Notes: generated by a model not told the origin, from the sequence alone. Numbered from the stretch's first letter, positions 32,046-44,224 are shown. The stretch is 64,000 nt of DNA from Spiroplasma platyhelix PALS-1 (GCF_021496725.1 NZ_CP051215.1:372001-436000); one strand, 5' to 3'. Numbers and translations are program-made.

Positions 32046-32813
32046 TTATAACACAGCAATCACTTGAACTAACGCAGCAGCAATAGAAGCACCTAAAAGC
32101 GGACCAACCACTGGCACTGGTGCATACTTTCAATCTGAACTACCTTTATGTTTCAAGGGTAATATGGCATGCATAATTCTTGGACCTAAATCTCTGGCAG
32201 GATTAATCGCAAATCCAGTTGGACCACCCAACCCAAGACCAATCACCATCACACCAATTCCTACCATAAGCGGAGTTGTAAAATTATTAAGTCCTGAGAT
32301 GCCAGAATCTTTCATTAAATTTTTAATTACTAACGTTCCAAACATAATCATCATTAAAACAAAAGTAGCTAGTATCTCAGTAATTGTATTTCAAATAAAA
32401 TTACGATTAGCTGGGATGGTTGCAAAGGTAAATAAAATATCATCTGGTTTTTCTGTGTTGTGATACTCTTTAAAATAAGCTAAATAAACAAACAACTGAC
32501 CAATCATCGCACCAAGAAACTGCACAATAATATAAATTGGTGCATAAGCAAAATTACCACCAACAAATGCTGCTGTCTTGCCACCAATTAAAAATCCAAT
32601 TGTCACAGCAGGATTTAAATGTGCTTGTGAGATACTACTTAATAAACCTGCAATTGTCACAGCAAAGCCTCACCCAACTGAAAGTACAATTCAACCACTA
32701 TTATTTCCTTTAGTACCTTTTAGCATAACATTCGCAACAACGCCATTTCCTAATAATATTAATAAAAAAGTTCCTATTAACTCACCAACAATTACTTGTC
32801 CAATCTCAGACAT
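32046..32813 (-). CDS. glpF: glycerol uptake facilitator
   Basis: 255 aa aquaglyceroporin of six helices with both NPA loops: AHLNPAVTIG near residue 68 and FAINPARDLGPR near 197; the Asp after NPAR marks the glycerol-conducting subgroup. Its ATG overlaps the glpO stop by one base. Supplies glycerol to GlpK. Note the glpO-glpF-glpK order. Confidence 0.97.
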
Positions 32814-33937
32814 TACTTTTCTCCTTTTCTAGTTCTATCAATCATATCTGCTACTTGTAAAGCAATAGCTGGCGCAGCAGTCAATCCTGGTGACTTAATC
32901 CCAGCGATATTAATAAAATTTTGATTATGCTTAGCATATCGAATCACAAAATCATCTGTTTCTTGACAAATTGGTCGTGAACCACTTGTAAGCTTACTAA
33001 TTCGCTCAACATTTAGGCTTGGAATAATTTTCTTGCCAAGTTTTTGAATAATCTTTAAATGCTTAAAATCAACTAATCTTGTATCTGCTTTAGCAATATT
33101 TTCTTCTGCTGTTGGACCAACTAAAATATGACCATCAGGCATTGGAGCAACAATCACACCCTTACCATAAATAGTTGGCACTAAAAAGATGACATGATTT
33201 TTTAATGTTTGAGCTTCTGTTTTTTCTAAAATACAATACTGTCCTCTTCTTCTGATTAAATTAAAATCTTGTGCCTTAATCATTTTAGCTATCTCATCCG
33301 CATAGTGACCTGCAGCATTAATTACTTTCTTACAAGTAAAAGTAACTTCTTGATCTAAATTTTTACAAGTAACTAAAAAATCAGTTTTACTTTCTTTTAT
33401 TTTCGTAACTTGATGATTTAAAAATAACTCTGCTTTATTAGCTTTAGCACGATTTCACAAAGCATAGGTTAAAAGAACTGGGTCAACAATATAAGATGAT
33501 GTACATAATAAAGCTGAATCAACAATTGGGTTAATATTAGGTTCTAAATTTCTTACTTCTTTTTGTGTTAGAATCTTTAACTCACTAGGCTGTAATCCAT
33601 TCTCAATGCCACGATAGTAGAGTTTTTCTACTGCTTCTTTTTCTTTTTCACTCAAAGCAATCACTAAAGAATCAACTTTCTGTCAAGGAAAATCTAATTC
33701 TTTAAATCATTTTTCTTCATAAAGTTTTCTACCAACAAGATTTAATTTAGCATTTAATTTCCCTGGTGTTGGATCAAATCCACCATGAATAATCCCAGAG
33801 TTACCTTCAGTAGTTTCTTCTGCAATTTTAGGATTCTTTTCTACAACAACTACTTTAAAACCACGCTTTGCTAACTCATCACAAACAGCAATTCCAATAA
33901 TCCCTGCTCCAACAACTACGACATCATACTTAGTCAT
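32813..33937 (-). CDS. glpO: glycerol-3-phosphate oxidase (H2O2-forming)
   Basis: 374 aa FAD enzyme of the GlpO/DadA type. N-terminal dinucleotide fold VVVVGAGIIGIAVCDELAKRG, then GNSGIIHGGFDPTPG (conserved in GlpO) near 45, and C-terminal NFINIAGIKSPGLTAAPAIAL. Length matches the soluble Mollicute GlpO and lacks the C-terminal extension of the respiratory GlpD, so it most likely passes electrons to O2 and makes H2O2, a known virulence mechanism in Mycoplasma. First gene of the operon; GGAG ribosome site. Confidence 0.9.
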
Positions 33938-34013
33938 TGTTTCTCCTTCTTTTATTGATTTATTCTATATAATAAAGTATAAAAGATTTTTTAAAAAAAA
34001 TGAAAATGGTAAA

Positions 34014-34047
34014 AAAAATTTAAATTTGCAAACAAATTTAAATTTTT
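34014..34047 (-). terminator. terminator of the DUF2130 gene
   Basis: Perfect 15-bp A/T-only stem AAAAATTTAAATTTG / CAAATTTAAATTTTT with a 4-base loop, 15 bases after the stop. T-run on the minus strand. Confidence 0.8.
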
Positions 34048-34061
34048 CATTTTGTTTAATT

Positions 34062-35465
34062 TTAGAAAATAAAGTTTTCTAAATAGTCCTTAACATTCTT
34101 AACTCAATTTTTATAAATTCTACCTTTTTCTTTTTTGATATCTTCAGCTCGACCTGTAATAAGATTTGCTAAGCGATCAATTTCTTGCAAACTATTATTG
34201 ATATCTAAATCTAATTTTGGCAATTGCGTTTCTTTTCATTTATTAAACTGATTAATTTTTTCATTATAATCATTCTTATCACGATTACTTTCTAAACGAT
34301 GCTCAATTTTAATTAATGTTCGTAAAATTTGACCAACAAAGTAGAAACTTTCAGGATCACTAAGATAAACATTAGCATTGTAATCTGAACGTTTAAAAGG
34401 AATTCCTTGATACTTACTATTAAAACTTGTGGCAATTAAAATTCCATATTTAGAATTTTGCTTTGCCATATCTTCAACTAATTTTTTTTCTCAATTGTTA
34501 CTTCATTCTGCATTCTTAACTTCATAAACAATTTTACCTATAACACTATTATCTTGTCTTACTTCTTGTAAGTAATCAGCTTTTTTATCTTGTGCAGTAA
34601 TTTTAGAAATAATATCATCTGGTTCAAAAACTTTTCTTAATTCACTTTCAACTTCATGTTCAAAATTTTCACCTTTAGTTTTATTTTGAATTACTTTAAA
34701 TTGTAAGTTTGCTTCTCTTAACTCATTGATTTGGGCTTTTAAAGTAGTAATTTCTTCATGTTTCTGATTAGTTAGTTTCACTTCATGTTGCGCTAAAGTT
34801 TTTTCTAATTCCACACTACTAGTTTCAATTTTATTTTTTTGCTCCGCAATAACTTGCTTTAATTGGTCAAGTTGTTCGTGATTTAATTTAATTAATTCAT
34901 TTTCTTTATCAACTAATAATTTTTCTAACATTAGTTTTTGCGCTTCCTTATCTTTTTCTAAGCGACTTATTTGTGTTCTTAATGCTGTAATCTCATCATG
35001 ACTTTGCTTGTTTAGTTTCACTTCATGTTGCGCTAAAGCTCGGTCAATTTCGATATTAGTGTTTTCAATCCTATTTTTTTGCTCAGCAATAATTTCGTTT
35101 AACTTATCTAATTCTTTTTGATTGATTTTAATTAATTCATTTTCTTTTTCTAGCAATGCTTTGGCTAATTCACTTTCACTTTTACTTACAGCAACTTTTT
35201 GACTCGCAATAACTTGATTTAATTGATCAAGTTTAGTTTGATAAATTCTACTAACTTCAATCTCTTTTTCAGCTGCTGTACGTTTTAATTCTCTCATTAA
35301 TTCAGCTTTGTAACGATCAGATAACTTTGCTCTTAATTGATTAATATATTCAGTTTCATGTTTCTTAAAAATTTCATTTAAATGACTCATAATTTTTTCA
35401 TTGTTATTAAAATCTTTCTCAGTAATTAAATGATTACAATTGGGACACTTAAATTCAAAACTCAT
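34062..35465 (-). CDS. DUF2130 protein with zinc ribbon and coiled-coil repeats
   Basis: 467 aa. A short N-terminal zinc-ribbon half (CPNCNHLI), a coiled coil from about 35 to 260 of heptad-like Glu/Leu/Lys residues, and a C-terminal DUF2130 domain (about 265-410, with GENFEHEVESEL, KADYLQEV and IVYEVKNAEW), a PD-(D/E)XK-like fold by family. Two near-identical coiled-coil units are spaced by exactly 80 residues (about 104-170 and 184-250, sharing ALAQHEVKLxxQxHxEIT). No neighbour indicates its role. Own promoter: TATAAT at 35515-35520 (minus). Confidence 0.88.
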
Positions 35466-35514
35466 ACTTTCTACTCACTTTCTTTTTTTAATCTACCTAA
35501 TTATTTATAACCTA

Positions 35515-35520
35515 TTATAA
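35515..35520 (-). promoter_or_regulatory. -10 box of the DUF2130 gene
   Basis: TATAAT on the minus strand about 50 bases before the ATG; no clear -35. The divergent DEAD-helicase gene has only a weak TAAAAT near 35601 on the plus strand. Confidence 0.4.
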
Positions 35521-35633
35521 AGATAAAAAAAATAAAAGCAATTAATAAAAACCACTAAATAAAACTAACAAAAAAACAATTAATTTTATTAAATTTACGA
35601 TAAAATATTAATCATGAGAAGAGAGTGAATATC

Positions 35634-36923
35634 ATGTCATGAAACAATTTTAATCTTAAAGAGTGAATTATTGAAGCATTAAAAATTAACAAAATTATCA
35701 AACCAACTGAAATCCAAAACCAAGTGATTCCTTTAGCATTAAAAGGCAGTAACTTAATTGTTACAAGTCCAACTGGTACAGGAAAAACTCATGCTTTTTT
35801 AGTTCCAATTTTAAATCAAATTGAAAATAATAATAAAACACAAGCAGTAATTATGGCACCAACTAGAGAACTAGCACAACAAATTTTCAGTTTTACAAAG
35901 CAACTAACAGCAAACCAACCAATTAAAGTGGCTTGTTTTGTTGGTGGAACAGAATTAAAAAAACAAACAGAAAAATTTAAAAATAACCAACCTGAGATTG
36001 TTATTGGTACGCCAACAAGAATCAAAACACTCTATCAAGAGCATGGTCTAAACATCACTACTGCTAGAACTTTAGTACTTGATGAATGTGATATGCTATT
36101 TGAATTAGGTTTTGTTAAAGATTTAGATTTTCTAATGACAAAATTTAATTCTGATATTCAATGTTTAGCTTTTTCAGCGACAATCAATCAAGAACTACAA
36201 AGTTTTTTAAAAAAATATTTTAGTAACACAAAAGTTATCAATCTTAATAAGATGGTAGCACCAAAAATTGAACACATTTTTATTAATTGTCCTTTTAACC
36301 AAAGAAAAAATGACTTACTAGCATTAGTAAATTTAATCAATCCTTATTTATGCTTAATTTTTGTCAACACTAAAAATCAAATTGCCGAGATTGGTTCCTT
36401 ACTAACTAATGCCGGCAAAAAAACTGCTTTACTGCACAGTGATTTATCACCTAGAAGTCGTATCCAAATTTTCAAAAGAATTAAAAATCTTGACTATCAA
36501 TATTTAGTGACAACTGATGTTAGTTCACGAGGGATTGATATTCCAGGGATTTCACATATTATTTCTTTACAACTGCCAAAAGAATTAAACTATTACTTAC
36601 ATCGTGCTGGACGAACTGGACGAAACAACCAATCTGGTATCTCATATATCTTTTATGATCATCATGATTTAAATGCTATTCAAGAACTTAAAAAGTCCAA
36701 TCTTAATATAAAATATTATAAAATTAAAAAGAATGAATTAGTGGAAGAAAAAAATCTTGCTAGTAAAACTAATAAACCTACTGAAAGCAAACTAGCTTTA
36801 CAAACAATCAATCGTTTTCATGCTAACAAAAAAGTAAAGCCTGGATACAAAAAAGATTTTAAAACAAAACTAACAAAGATAAGAAAAAAAGATCTGCAAA
36901 AAAAGAAAAAATTTCGAGGTTAG
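35634..36923 (+). CDS. DEAD-box RNA helicase
   Basis: 429 aa. All core motifs: SPTGTGKTHAF (I), PTRELAQQ (Ia), GTPTR (Ib), DECD (II; DEAD variant), SATINQE (III), VNTKNQ (IV), TTDVSSRGIDI (V) and HRAGRTGR (VI), with a Q motif IKPTEIQNQVI at 21-31. The last 90 residues are Lys-rich (KKxxRKKxLQKKKKFRG-like), an RNA-binding tail. Likely acts in ribosome assembly or mRNA turnover. Start at the ATG at 35634, GAGAG ribosome site. Followed by nfo after 4 bases. Confidence 0.94.
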
Positions 36924-36927
36924 AGAA

Positions 36928-37827
36928 ATGAATACTTCTAACGTTATTATTGGTTGTCATGTTTCAATGAAAGCACCTAAATATTTACTTGGTTCAGTCC
37001 AAGATGCAGTTAGTTACAATGCTAATGCTTTTATGATTTATACAGGACCACCACAAAATGCCAATCGTAAGCCAATCCAAGAACTATTACTACCCGAATT
37101 CAAAGTAGAATTAAAAACAAATAATATTAATATTAAAGATGTCATCGTTCATGCACCTTATCTTATTAATTTAGCTAATACATTAAAACCTAGTACTTTT
37201 AACTTTTCTGTTGAATTGTTACAAAAAGAATTAAAGCGTTGTCAAGAAATTGGTGTTAGCACAATTGTCCTTCATCCTGGTAGCACAGTTGGTGCAGAAA
37301 AAAATCTTGCTCTAAATCAAATTATCAAAGGTTTAGATGCAGCATGCTTTGAAAATCAAACAGTGAAGATTGCTTTAGAAACTATGGCAGGTAAAGGTAA
37401 CGAAACTGGTAGCAATTTTCAAGAACTAGCTTACATCATCAACAATGTCAAAAATAAATCATTAATTGGTGTCTGCTGAGATACTTGTCATTTATATGAT
37501 GCAGGTTATGATTTAGTTAACAATCTAGATGGCATTATTAAAGAATTTGAGCAACTAATTGGTCTTGATAAGTTACTAGTTCTTCACATAAATGATTCTA
37601 AATTTGGCTTAAATAGTCATAAAGATCGTCATGAAAATTTAGGCTTAGGAAAAATTGGTTTTGATAGCTTAATCAAAATTATTTATCATCCTCTATTTAT
37701 CAACAAAACAAAAATCTTAGAAACTCCCTGAATTAACAACAAACCACCTTATAAAGAAGAACTTGCGATGATTCATAGCAAAACTTTTAATCAAGATACT
37801 CTACTAGCGCTTAAAGGAGACAACTAA
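36928..37827 (+). CDS. nfo: endonuclease IV (AP endonuclease)
   Basis: 299 aa TIM-barrel Zn3 endonuclease that cuts DNA at abasic sites. [14 protein letters not shown] at the start, [11 protein letters not shown] near 73, LHPGSTVG near 115, [14 protein letters not shown] near 150, [14 protein letters not shown] near 183, [24 protein letters not shown] near 215 and KILETPW near the end. Overlaps nadD by a base (TAATG). Transcribed with helicase, nadD-yqeK and an ABC exporter. Confidence 0.96.
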
Positions 37828-38924
37828 TGAAAAAAATTGGTATTTTAGGTGGCACTTTTGATCCAATTCACAATCAGCACATAAAAATTGCAAAAACTGC
37901 TTTTTCTAAATTAAAACTTGATGAAGTATGAATTCTACCAAATAAAAAAAATCCTTTAAAAAATAATGTTAGCGCAACTACTGAACAACGAATTGCCATG
38001 ATTAAGTTAGCCATTAAAAATCTTGCTTGATTAAAATTGAATGAATACGAATTAAAAAGTAAAAGTAAAGTTAGTTATTCAATTAATACAATTAAATATT
38101 TAACAAAAACTTATCCTAAGACTGAATTCTTTTTCATTATTGGTTCAGATAACTTAGCTACTTTAAATCAATGAAAAGGGATTGATGAATTAAATAAGCT
38201 AGTTAAGATCATTGTCGTTAATCGACCACACTATCCAAAAACAATTGAATTAATGCAAAGATATCATTGTGAGAATTTAGTTGTTCAACCAAGTAGTGAT
38301 GTTAGTTCATCAAAAATTCGTACTGGCGAAGCGATTGAACTACTTGATCCAAAAGTTATAGATTACATCAATAATAATTTAATTTATGCTCAAGAACGTT
38401 TAAATTTTAATTTAGATCAAGAACGTATCCAACATTGTCTTAATGTGGGACAAGCAGCAAAAGAACTTGCAATCAAACATCATGTTGACCCCAATCAAGC
38501 ACTAATCGCAGGAACCTTCCATGACATCGCCAAACAATGGCCAAAGACACAACTAACTAAATACCTTAATAAGTACTACCCTGAAGGTCTAACAGCGCCA
38601 TTTAACCTCTATCACGCTTATGTTGGAGCACTCTATTTAAAGCATCACCTAAAATTTCATGATCAAGATATAATTGATGCAATTTTTAAACATACTAGTG
38701 GTGACCTAAAAATGAGCAAATTAGATTTAATAGTATTTCTAGCAGATAAAATTTCTAAAGAAAGAAAGTACCCTGAAGTAAAGACATTAAGAAAACTTGC
38801 TGCTAAAGATTTAAGTTTAGCCTTTAGTAAATACTTAGAATTATTAAGAACTAATTTACTAAATAAAAATGTAAAATTAAATCAAGAATTTAATTTGATT
38901 TATGAAAAGTGACATAAAAATTAA
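37827..38924 (+). CDS. nadD: NadD-YqeK fusion: nicotinate-nucleotide adenylyltransferase and HD phosphohydrolase
   Basis: 365 aa, two enzymes in one chain. Residues 1-185: NadD (GGTFDPIHNQH nucleotide-binding motif at 8-18, IIGSDNL, SSSKIRTG near 165), which adenylates nicotinate mononucleotide. Residues 190-365: YqeK-like HD domain (HCLNVGQAA, AGTFHDIAKQW, HAYVGALYL, HTSGDLKMSKLDLIVFLADKI), in other bacteria a separate gene that hydrolyses Ap4A symmetrically. Fusion is known in Mollicutes. No frameshift between the halves. Starts in the nfo stop codon. Confidence 0.95.
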
Positions 38925-38938
38925 AGAAAGGTATCATA

Positions 38939-40741
38939 ATGAAAAAATCAAAAAAGTTTAAAAAATTAAAATTAAAAAAAGCAAAAGCAAAAAAAGAATA
39001 TTCGGAAATAAAAATCAAAAAAAGTGGTTTCATCTCTGCAATCTTTAAATACTATAAAGTTTATCCAGTTTTGTATACTATTGCTATTACTGCGACAATT
39101 CTTGCATCTGTTCTAACAGTTATCATTCCAAAAGTAACTAATACCTTTTTAACTAATGGCTTTGATCCTAATAAAATTATTCAATTAACTTATATCTTAA
39201 TTAGTTTACAAGTTGGTTCAGGAATTTTAATGTACATCAGAAATCTAACTGGTGGATTAATTGGCGTTAAAATTGAAATTGAGTACCGAAATAAAGTTTT
39301 AGATCAACTACTAAAAGTTGATATGTCATATTATGAAACTAGTAAAATTGGTGAATCACTAACTAAATTAATTAGTGATACTGAGATTATTGGTGATAAT
39401 ATGCAAGCCATTCCTTTAGCTTTTCTTAGTGCATTGGTAACTTTTATTGGAGGAATCATTGTTACTTTTTCAATTAATTGACAAATGTCACTAATTGTTC
39501 TAGGGATAATCTTAATTATCGCTGTTGCAGCAATTTTTAGTGTTCAAATTATTCGAATTCTAAATTATAAATGAAGAAAAGTCTACACTGAAGTTAATGC
39601 TGATGTAACTGATCGTATCTCAACTATTGCTTTAATTAAAAGTAATGCTACTGAAGAATCAGAAATGAAAAGATTTCTATCTGAACATAAAAGATACTAT
39701 GGTGCTTCAAAGAAAACAATTAACTTTAACAGTTTTGCACAAGCTTTACTAGTAACACTACTAACAGGAATTAATATTGTTGGTCTAGTTACTGGACTGC
39801 ATTTTGCAAGTAAGGGAATCATTGAACCTGCTGTTGTTATTTCTTTCATGCTTTCAGTCAACACTTTAATTTTTCCAATTATTCAAAGTATTCAATTCTT
39901 AACTAACTGAGCTCGAGCTTCAACTGCGATTTTAAGAATTAATGAAATTCTAGATGTCAAACCAAAAATTGTTGATGCTGATAAGGCAATTAAAGTTAAC
40001 TCTATTAGTGGTGACATCATCTTTAAGAATGTCAATTTCCGCTATAAAGAAGGCTCTCCTTGAATCTTAAAAGACTTTGATTATACTTTTAAAAAAGGAA
40101 AAAGCTATGCCATTGTTGGTGCAACTGGAGTTGGAAAAAGTACTATTAGTAAACTACTACTAAGATACTATGACCCAGAAAGTGGCGAAATCCTAATCAA
40201 CAATACTAATTTAAAGCAACTTAATTTAAAATCTTATCTAGGCCATGTTGGTTACATCGAACAAGATCCACAAATTTTATATGGTGACTTCACGGAAAAC
40301 ATTCGTTACACCAAACAAAATGCAACCAATGCCGAAATTGCAGCAGCAGCTAAAAAAGCTAATCTATCTGACTACATCGAAGAGTTACCTGATAAATATC
40401 AAACAATGCTAGGAGAAAGAGGAATGAATCTTTCAGGAGGACAAAAGCAAAGAGTTGCCATCGCAAGAGTCTTCTTAAAAAATCCTGAGTTGCTAATTCT
40501 TGATGAAGCTACAAGTGCTCTAGACAATATTGTTGAAAAAGAAATTCAAGCACAATTTAATAAACTAATGGTTGGTCGAACAAGTATTGTTATTGCTCAC
40601 CGCCTATCAACAATTAAAAATGTTGATCAAATTCTTGTGTTAGAAAAAAATCGTGGTCTGGTTCAAACTGGAACATTTGAAGAATTAAAAGTTAAAGAAG
40701 GACACTTCAAAAACCTCTATCAAGCTGGTTTAATGGATTAA
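38939..40741 (+). CDS. ABC-type exporter, fused permease and ATPase
   Basis: 600 aa half-transporter of the MsbA/MdlB type. Basic N-terminal tail (1-35), six helices (about 40-330), then an ATPase domain: Walker A GATGVGKST near 396, LSGGQKQR signature near 503, LLILDEATS Walker B, IVIAHRLSTI switch. As a homodimer or with another half it would export lipids, peptides or drugs. Good AAAGG ribosome site. Final gene of the helicase operon; terminator follows. Confidence 0.94.
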
Positions 40742-40742
40742 T

Positions 40743-40769
40743 AAAAATGGTAGCTAAGCTACCATTTTT
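40743..40769. terminator. bidirectional terminator ABC exporter / hydrolase
   Basis: 13-bp stem AAAAATGGTAGCT / AGCTACCATTTTT closing on one base, between convergent genes; T-runs on both sides. Confidence 0.85.
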
Positions 40770-40771
40770 GT

Positions 40772-41734
40772 TTATCCTTTAATTCCTGAAATTCATTTTT
40801 CAATATCTTTTAAAACTGCATCGGTATGAGAATCATTTAGAATTGCGTGCTTACCTTTTTTATAAAATTTGTAAGTCACACCTTTTCTTCATTTCTTTTC
40901 ATTATCTTCTACTTTATCGTAATCAGCTAAGATATCTTCACCACTCTGAATTACCAGTACTGGTGAAACAGTATCATTAATATTTTTAACTACTGACTTA
41001 GTACTATTTTTTGCTTGCATTAGATACAACAAAGTAAAGGATTTATTATTTCTACGATAATTACGTTCATTAACTGCATCAACATATTCAGTGCGATCAG
41101 ATAAATCTGAAGGATCATAAGTAATTGGAAGAAGGATATTTTTATAAAAAATAAGTCCAGCAGCAAGTTTAAAAAATAAACTAGCTGTTAATTTAAAGTT
41201 TCAATTCTTAGTAACAAAATTAGTTAGAATTGCGCCTGCTACTTGATTATCTAATCTTTTTAAAGCAAGTGCTACTAATGAAGAACCAAACGAATCTCCT
41301 AATAAAATAATCTTTTGCTTAGGAAATCTTTCAATCACAACATTAATGATATCTTCAATATCACTAACTGTTGTTCCTAGACTATGATATTTTCACTTAC
41401 CATTTTCTCCTCAGTTTCTTTGATCAAAACTTAAAAAAGAAATTTTTTGTTTATGGAAAAAATCTTTTGCTAGATTAAAGTCCTCTTTTGAACCACCCAT
41501 ACTATGGACACCAATGACAACACATCTACTATCTTCAACAAAATTATAATTAGTTCTTAATAAATAATTATCTCTAGTGATGACACCAGAATTAGTTCAT
41601 TGGGGAAAATGACGTTTTTTTTCTCACTTATAATCAATATGATGAAATTGATACCATCTTAATAAAAAAAGTAAGACAAGAATTAACAGAAAAATTAAAA
41701 GTATCACCCACCAATAATTATCTCAAAAATTCAT
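40772..41734 (-). CDS. membrane-anchored alpha/beta hydrolase
   Basis: 320 aa. N-terminal hydrophobic helix (about residues 7-26) followed by HSMGGSKEDF (oxyanion loop), FLSFDQRNWGENG, nucleophile elbow LLGDSFGSSL near residue 150, and C-terminal SGEDILADYD and KGKHAILN carrying the acid and His. This is the serine alpha/beta hydrolase set seen in BAAT/CPT-like peptidases of Mollicutes. It may act on lipids or peptides at the membrane. Substrate not deducible. Own unit, upstream gap of 119 bases to crr on the same strand. Confidence 0.85.
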
Positions 41735-41816
41735 TATTTAACTTCAACCTCCAATTTGCTTTGCTATTTGTATGATATTAATTTTATCAAATTAAATCAT
41801 TTTTATCTTAATAATT

Positions 41817-41849
41817 AAAAAAACTCTAATTTATCATTAGAGCTTTTTT
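41817..41849 (-). terminator. terminator of ptsI-crr
   Basis: Stem CTCTAAT / ATTAGAG with loop of 5 and A/T extensions, immediately after the crr stop; seven T on the minus strand. Confidence 0.75.
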
Positions 41850-41853
41850 AAAA

Positions 41854-42351
41854 TTATTCCTTCACAAGCTCAGCAATCACATCGCCTTGCTTAACTTTAC
41901 CATATTTTAAGATGTTAATTTTATAACCATATTCTGCAATTGTTTCTTTAGTAAAAACAATTGGTGTTGTAATATCTTTATTATTTTTCTTAATTGAATC
42001 TAAATTAACTTTTACTAATAAGTCTTTTGCTGTAATTTTATCTTCTTTCTTAACCTTCACATCAAAACCCTTACCATTTAATTCTACTGTATCCATCCCA
42101 ATATGAACTAAACATTCAATCTTAGTTGATTTTTCAGTAATACCATACGCATGTCCTGCATCCATTGTAGTAGTCAAAACTCCTGAGATTGGTGCAAGAA
42201 ATGTTGCTTCTTTTGTACTTTTAGGAATAATAGCAAATCCATCACCTAACATTTTTGTTGAAAATACAGGATCTTGAACATCTTCAATTTTAATAACTTC
42301 CCCTGAAATTGGTGCGTATACTTCAATTCTTTTTTTTCTAAATAAAAACAT
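41854..42351 (-). CDS. crr: PTS glucose-type IIA component
   Basis: 165 aa soluble IIA-Glc domain. APISGEVIKIEDV at residue 13, GDGFAIIPKS, FLAPISGVL, HAYGI, and CLVHIGMDTVEL with the phosphorylated His. As a free protein it accepts phosphate from HPr and passes it to sugar-specific IIBC proteins; not fused here. Start set at ATG 42351, 9 bases after GGAGGA; a TTG four codons upstream is not needed. Follows ptsI by 28 bases. Confidence 0.96.
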   Translation of the reverse strand: MFLFRKKRIEVYAPISGEVIKIEDVQDPVFSTKMLGDGFAIIPKSTKEATFLAPISGVLTTTMDAGHAYGITEKSTKIECLVHIGMDTVELNGKGFDVKVKKEDKITAKDLLVKVNLDSIKKNNKDITTPIVFTKETIAEYGYKINILKYGKVKQGDVIAELVKE

Positions 42352-42379
42352 TTTTTCCTCCAAATTTTAAAATGTATTT

Positions 42380-44113
42380 TTAATTTAATATTTGATTAAG
42401 TTTGTCTGTTACTAATTTTTCTACTTCTTCATGAGTTTCACATGCTAGTGCTTGTTCAACTAATAATTCCATATCTTTTTTGCTTAAACTATTAATTAAC
42501 TTTCTTGTTGATAAAATATCAGAAGCTGACATTGAAAATTCATCCAATCCCATACCTACTAATAACGGAGCAGCAATGCTATCTCCTGCCATTTCACCAC
42601 ACATTCCAACAGGAATTTTCTTTTCATGCACCTTAGCGCCATCAATTGTCATTTTAATTAATCTTAAAACTGCTGGATGGTAAGGTTGATATAAATAAGA
42701 AACTTTTTCAGACATTCTATCTGCTGCTAAACTATATTGAATTAAATCATTAGTTCCAATTGAGAAAAAGTCAGCATACTTAGAAAAGATATGTGCATTA
42801 ACTGCAGAAGAAGGAATTTCAATCATCATTCCAATTTGAACGTTATCGCTTACTTTTTGTCCTTCTTTAATCAATTCTTCTTTACATTGTAAAACAAACG
42901 CTTTAGCTTCTTTAAATTCTTCAACTGTTGCAATCATTGGAAACATAATTCCTAATTGTCCATAAACTGAAGCTCTTAATAAAGCTCTGATTTGTGTTCT
43001 AAAAATATCTTTTTGATCCAAACATAGTCTAATCGCACGATATCCTAAAAAAGGATTCAATTCATGTGGTAAATCTCAATATGATAATTTTTTATCGCCA
43101 CCAATATCTAATGTTCTGATAACAACTTTATAAGGATGCATTTTTTCTAATGCAATTTTATATTCATTAAATTGTTCTTCTTCAGTTGGAAAATCAGTAT
43201 TTTCCATATATAAGAATTCAGTTCTAAATAGTCCAATTCCTTGGGCATCATTTTCAATTGCTGAATCTAAATCTTTTGATGATCCAACATTTGCTTCTAA
43301 TTTAAATTCATAGTTATCTTTTGTAATTGTTTTTTTACCTTTAAAACTAGTTAGTTCTGCTTTTAAATTTACTCAAGATTTTTCTTGATGTTTTCACTTA
43401 TTAACTTCTTCTGTTGATAAATTAAGTTCAACTAAACCACTACTACCATTTAAAGCTACATACTCATTATTTTGTACTTGAGTTGTAATATTTTTTAATC
43501 CTACAATTGCAGGTATTCCTAAACTTCTTGCCATAATAGCAGAATGAGAAGTTCGACCACCAATATTACATAAAAATCCCTTAACAAATTTTGGATTTAA
43601 TTGACTTGTTTGAGAAGGAGTCAAATCATTAGCAACAATAATAACTTCTTCTTTAATTTCACTTAAAAAGTTATCTTTAATTCCTAAAATTTGATTTAAT
43701 AGTTTAGTTTTAATATCAAGAATATCTGCTGCACGTTCACGCAAATATTCATCATCTAATGAACTAAAAATTTGATAAAAACTATCACATGCAAGTTCAA
43801 CTGCTTTAGCAGCATTCCATTTTTCATCATTAATTAATGATTTAATTTGCTGATATAACTCTGGATCTGCTAAAATCGATAAATGAGCTTCAAAGATAGC
43901 AGCATGTTCATCGCCTAATTTTTCTCTTGTTGTAACAACTAATTTTTCAAGGTCATTTTTTACTTGTACTATTGCTATATCAACTTTGTTAATTTCAGAG
44001 TTTAAATTCTTTTCTTCAACCTTATTATTACTAATTTTAGTTGTTTCTTCTTTAAGAATTAAAACTTTACTTACTGCAATTCCATTGCTAGCACCTATTC
44101 CGTGCATTTTCAT
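42380..44113 (-). CDS. ptsI: PTS enzyme I
   Basis: 577 aa phosphoenolpyruvate-protein phosphotransferase. Active-site His in [15 protein letters not shown] near residue 190; the PEP-binding barrel follows ([58 protein letters not shown]). In-frame TGA codons between 43061 and 43393 are Trp. Heads the transcription of ptsI-crr; TATAAT at 44166-44171 is the likely -10. ptsH (HPr) is not present in the window. Confidence 0.97.
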
Positions 44114-44165
44114 TAATACCTCTCCTATAATTTGAATTTAATAATGATGATAATCATTCAAGTAA

Positions 44166-44171
44166 ATTATA
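44166..44171 (-). promoter_or_regulatory. ptsI: -10 box of ptsI-crr
   Basis: TATAAT on the minus strand, 53 bases ahead of the ptsI ATG, with AGGAGAGG as ribosome site. The -35 region is not clear. Confidence 0.45.
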
Positions 44172-44224
44172 ATCAAAAAAAATAAAATATTCATACTAAT
44201 TAATAAAAAATTACATTTATTTTT

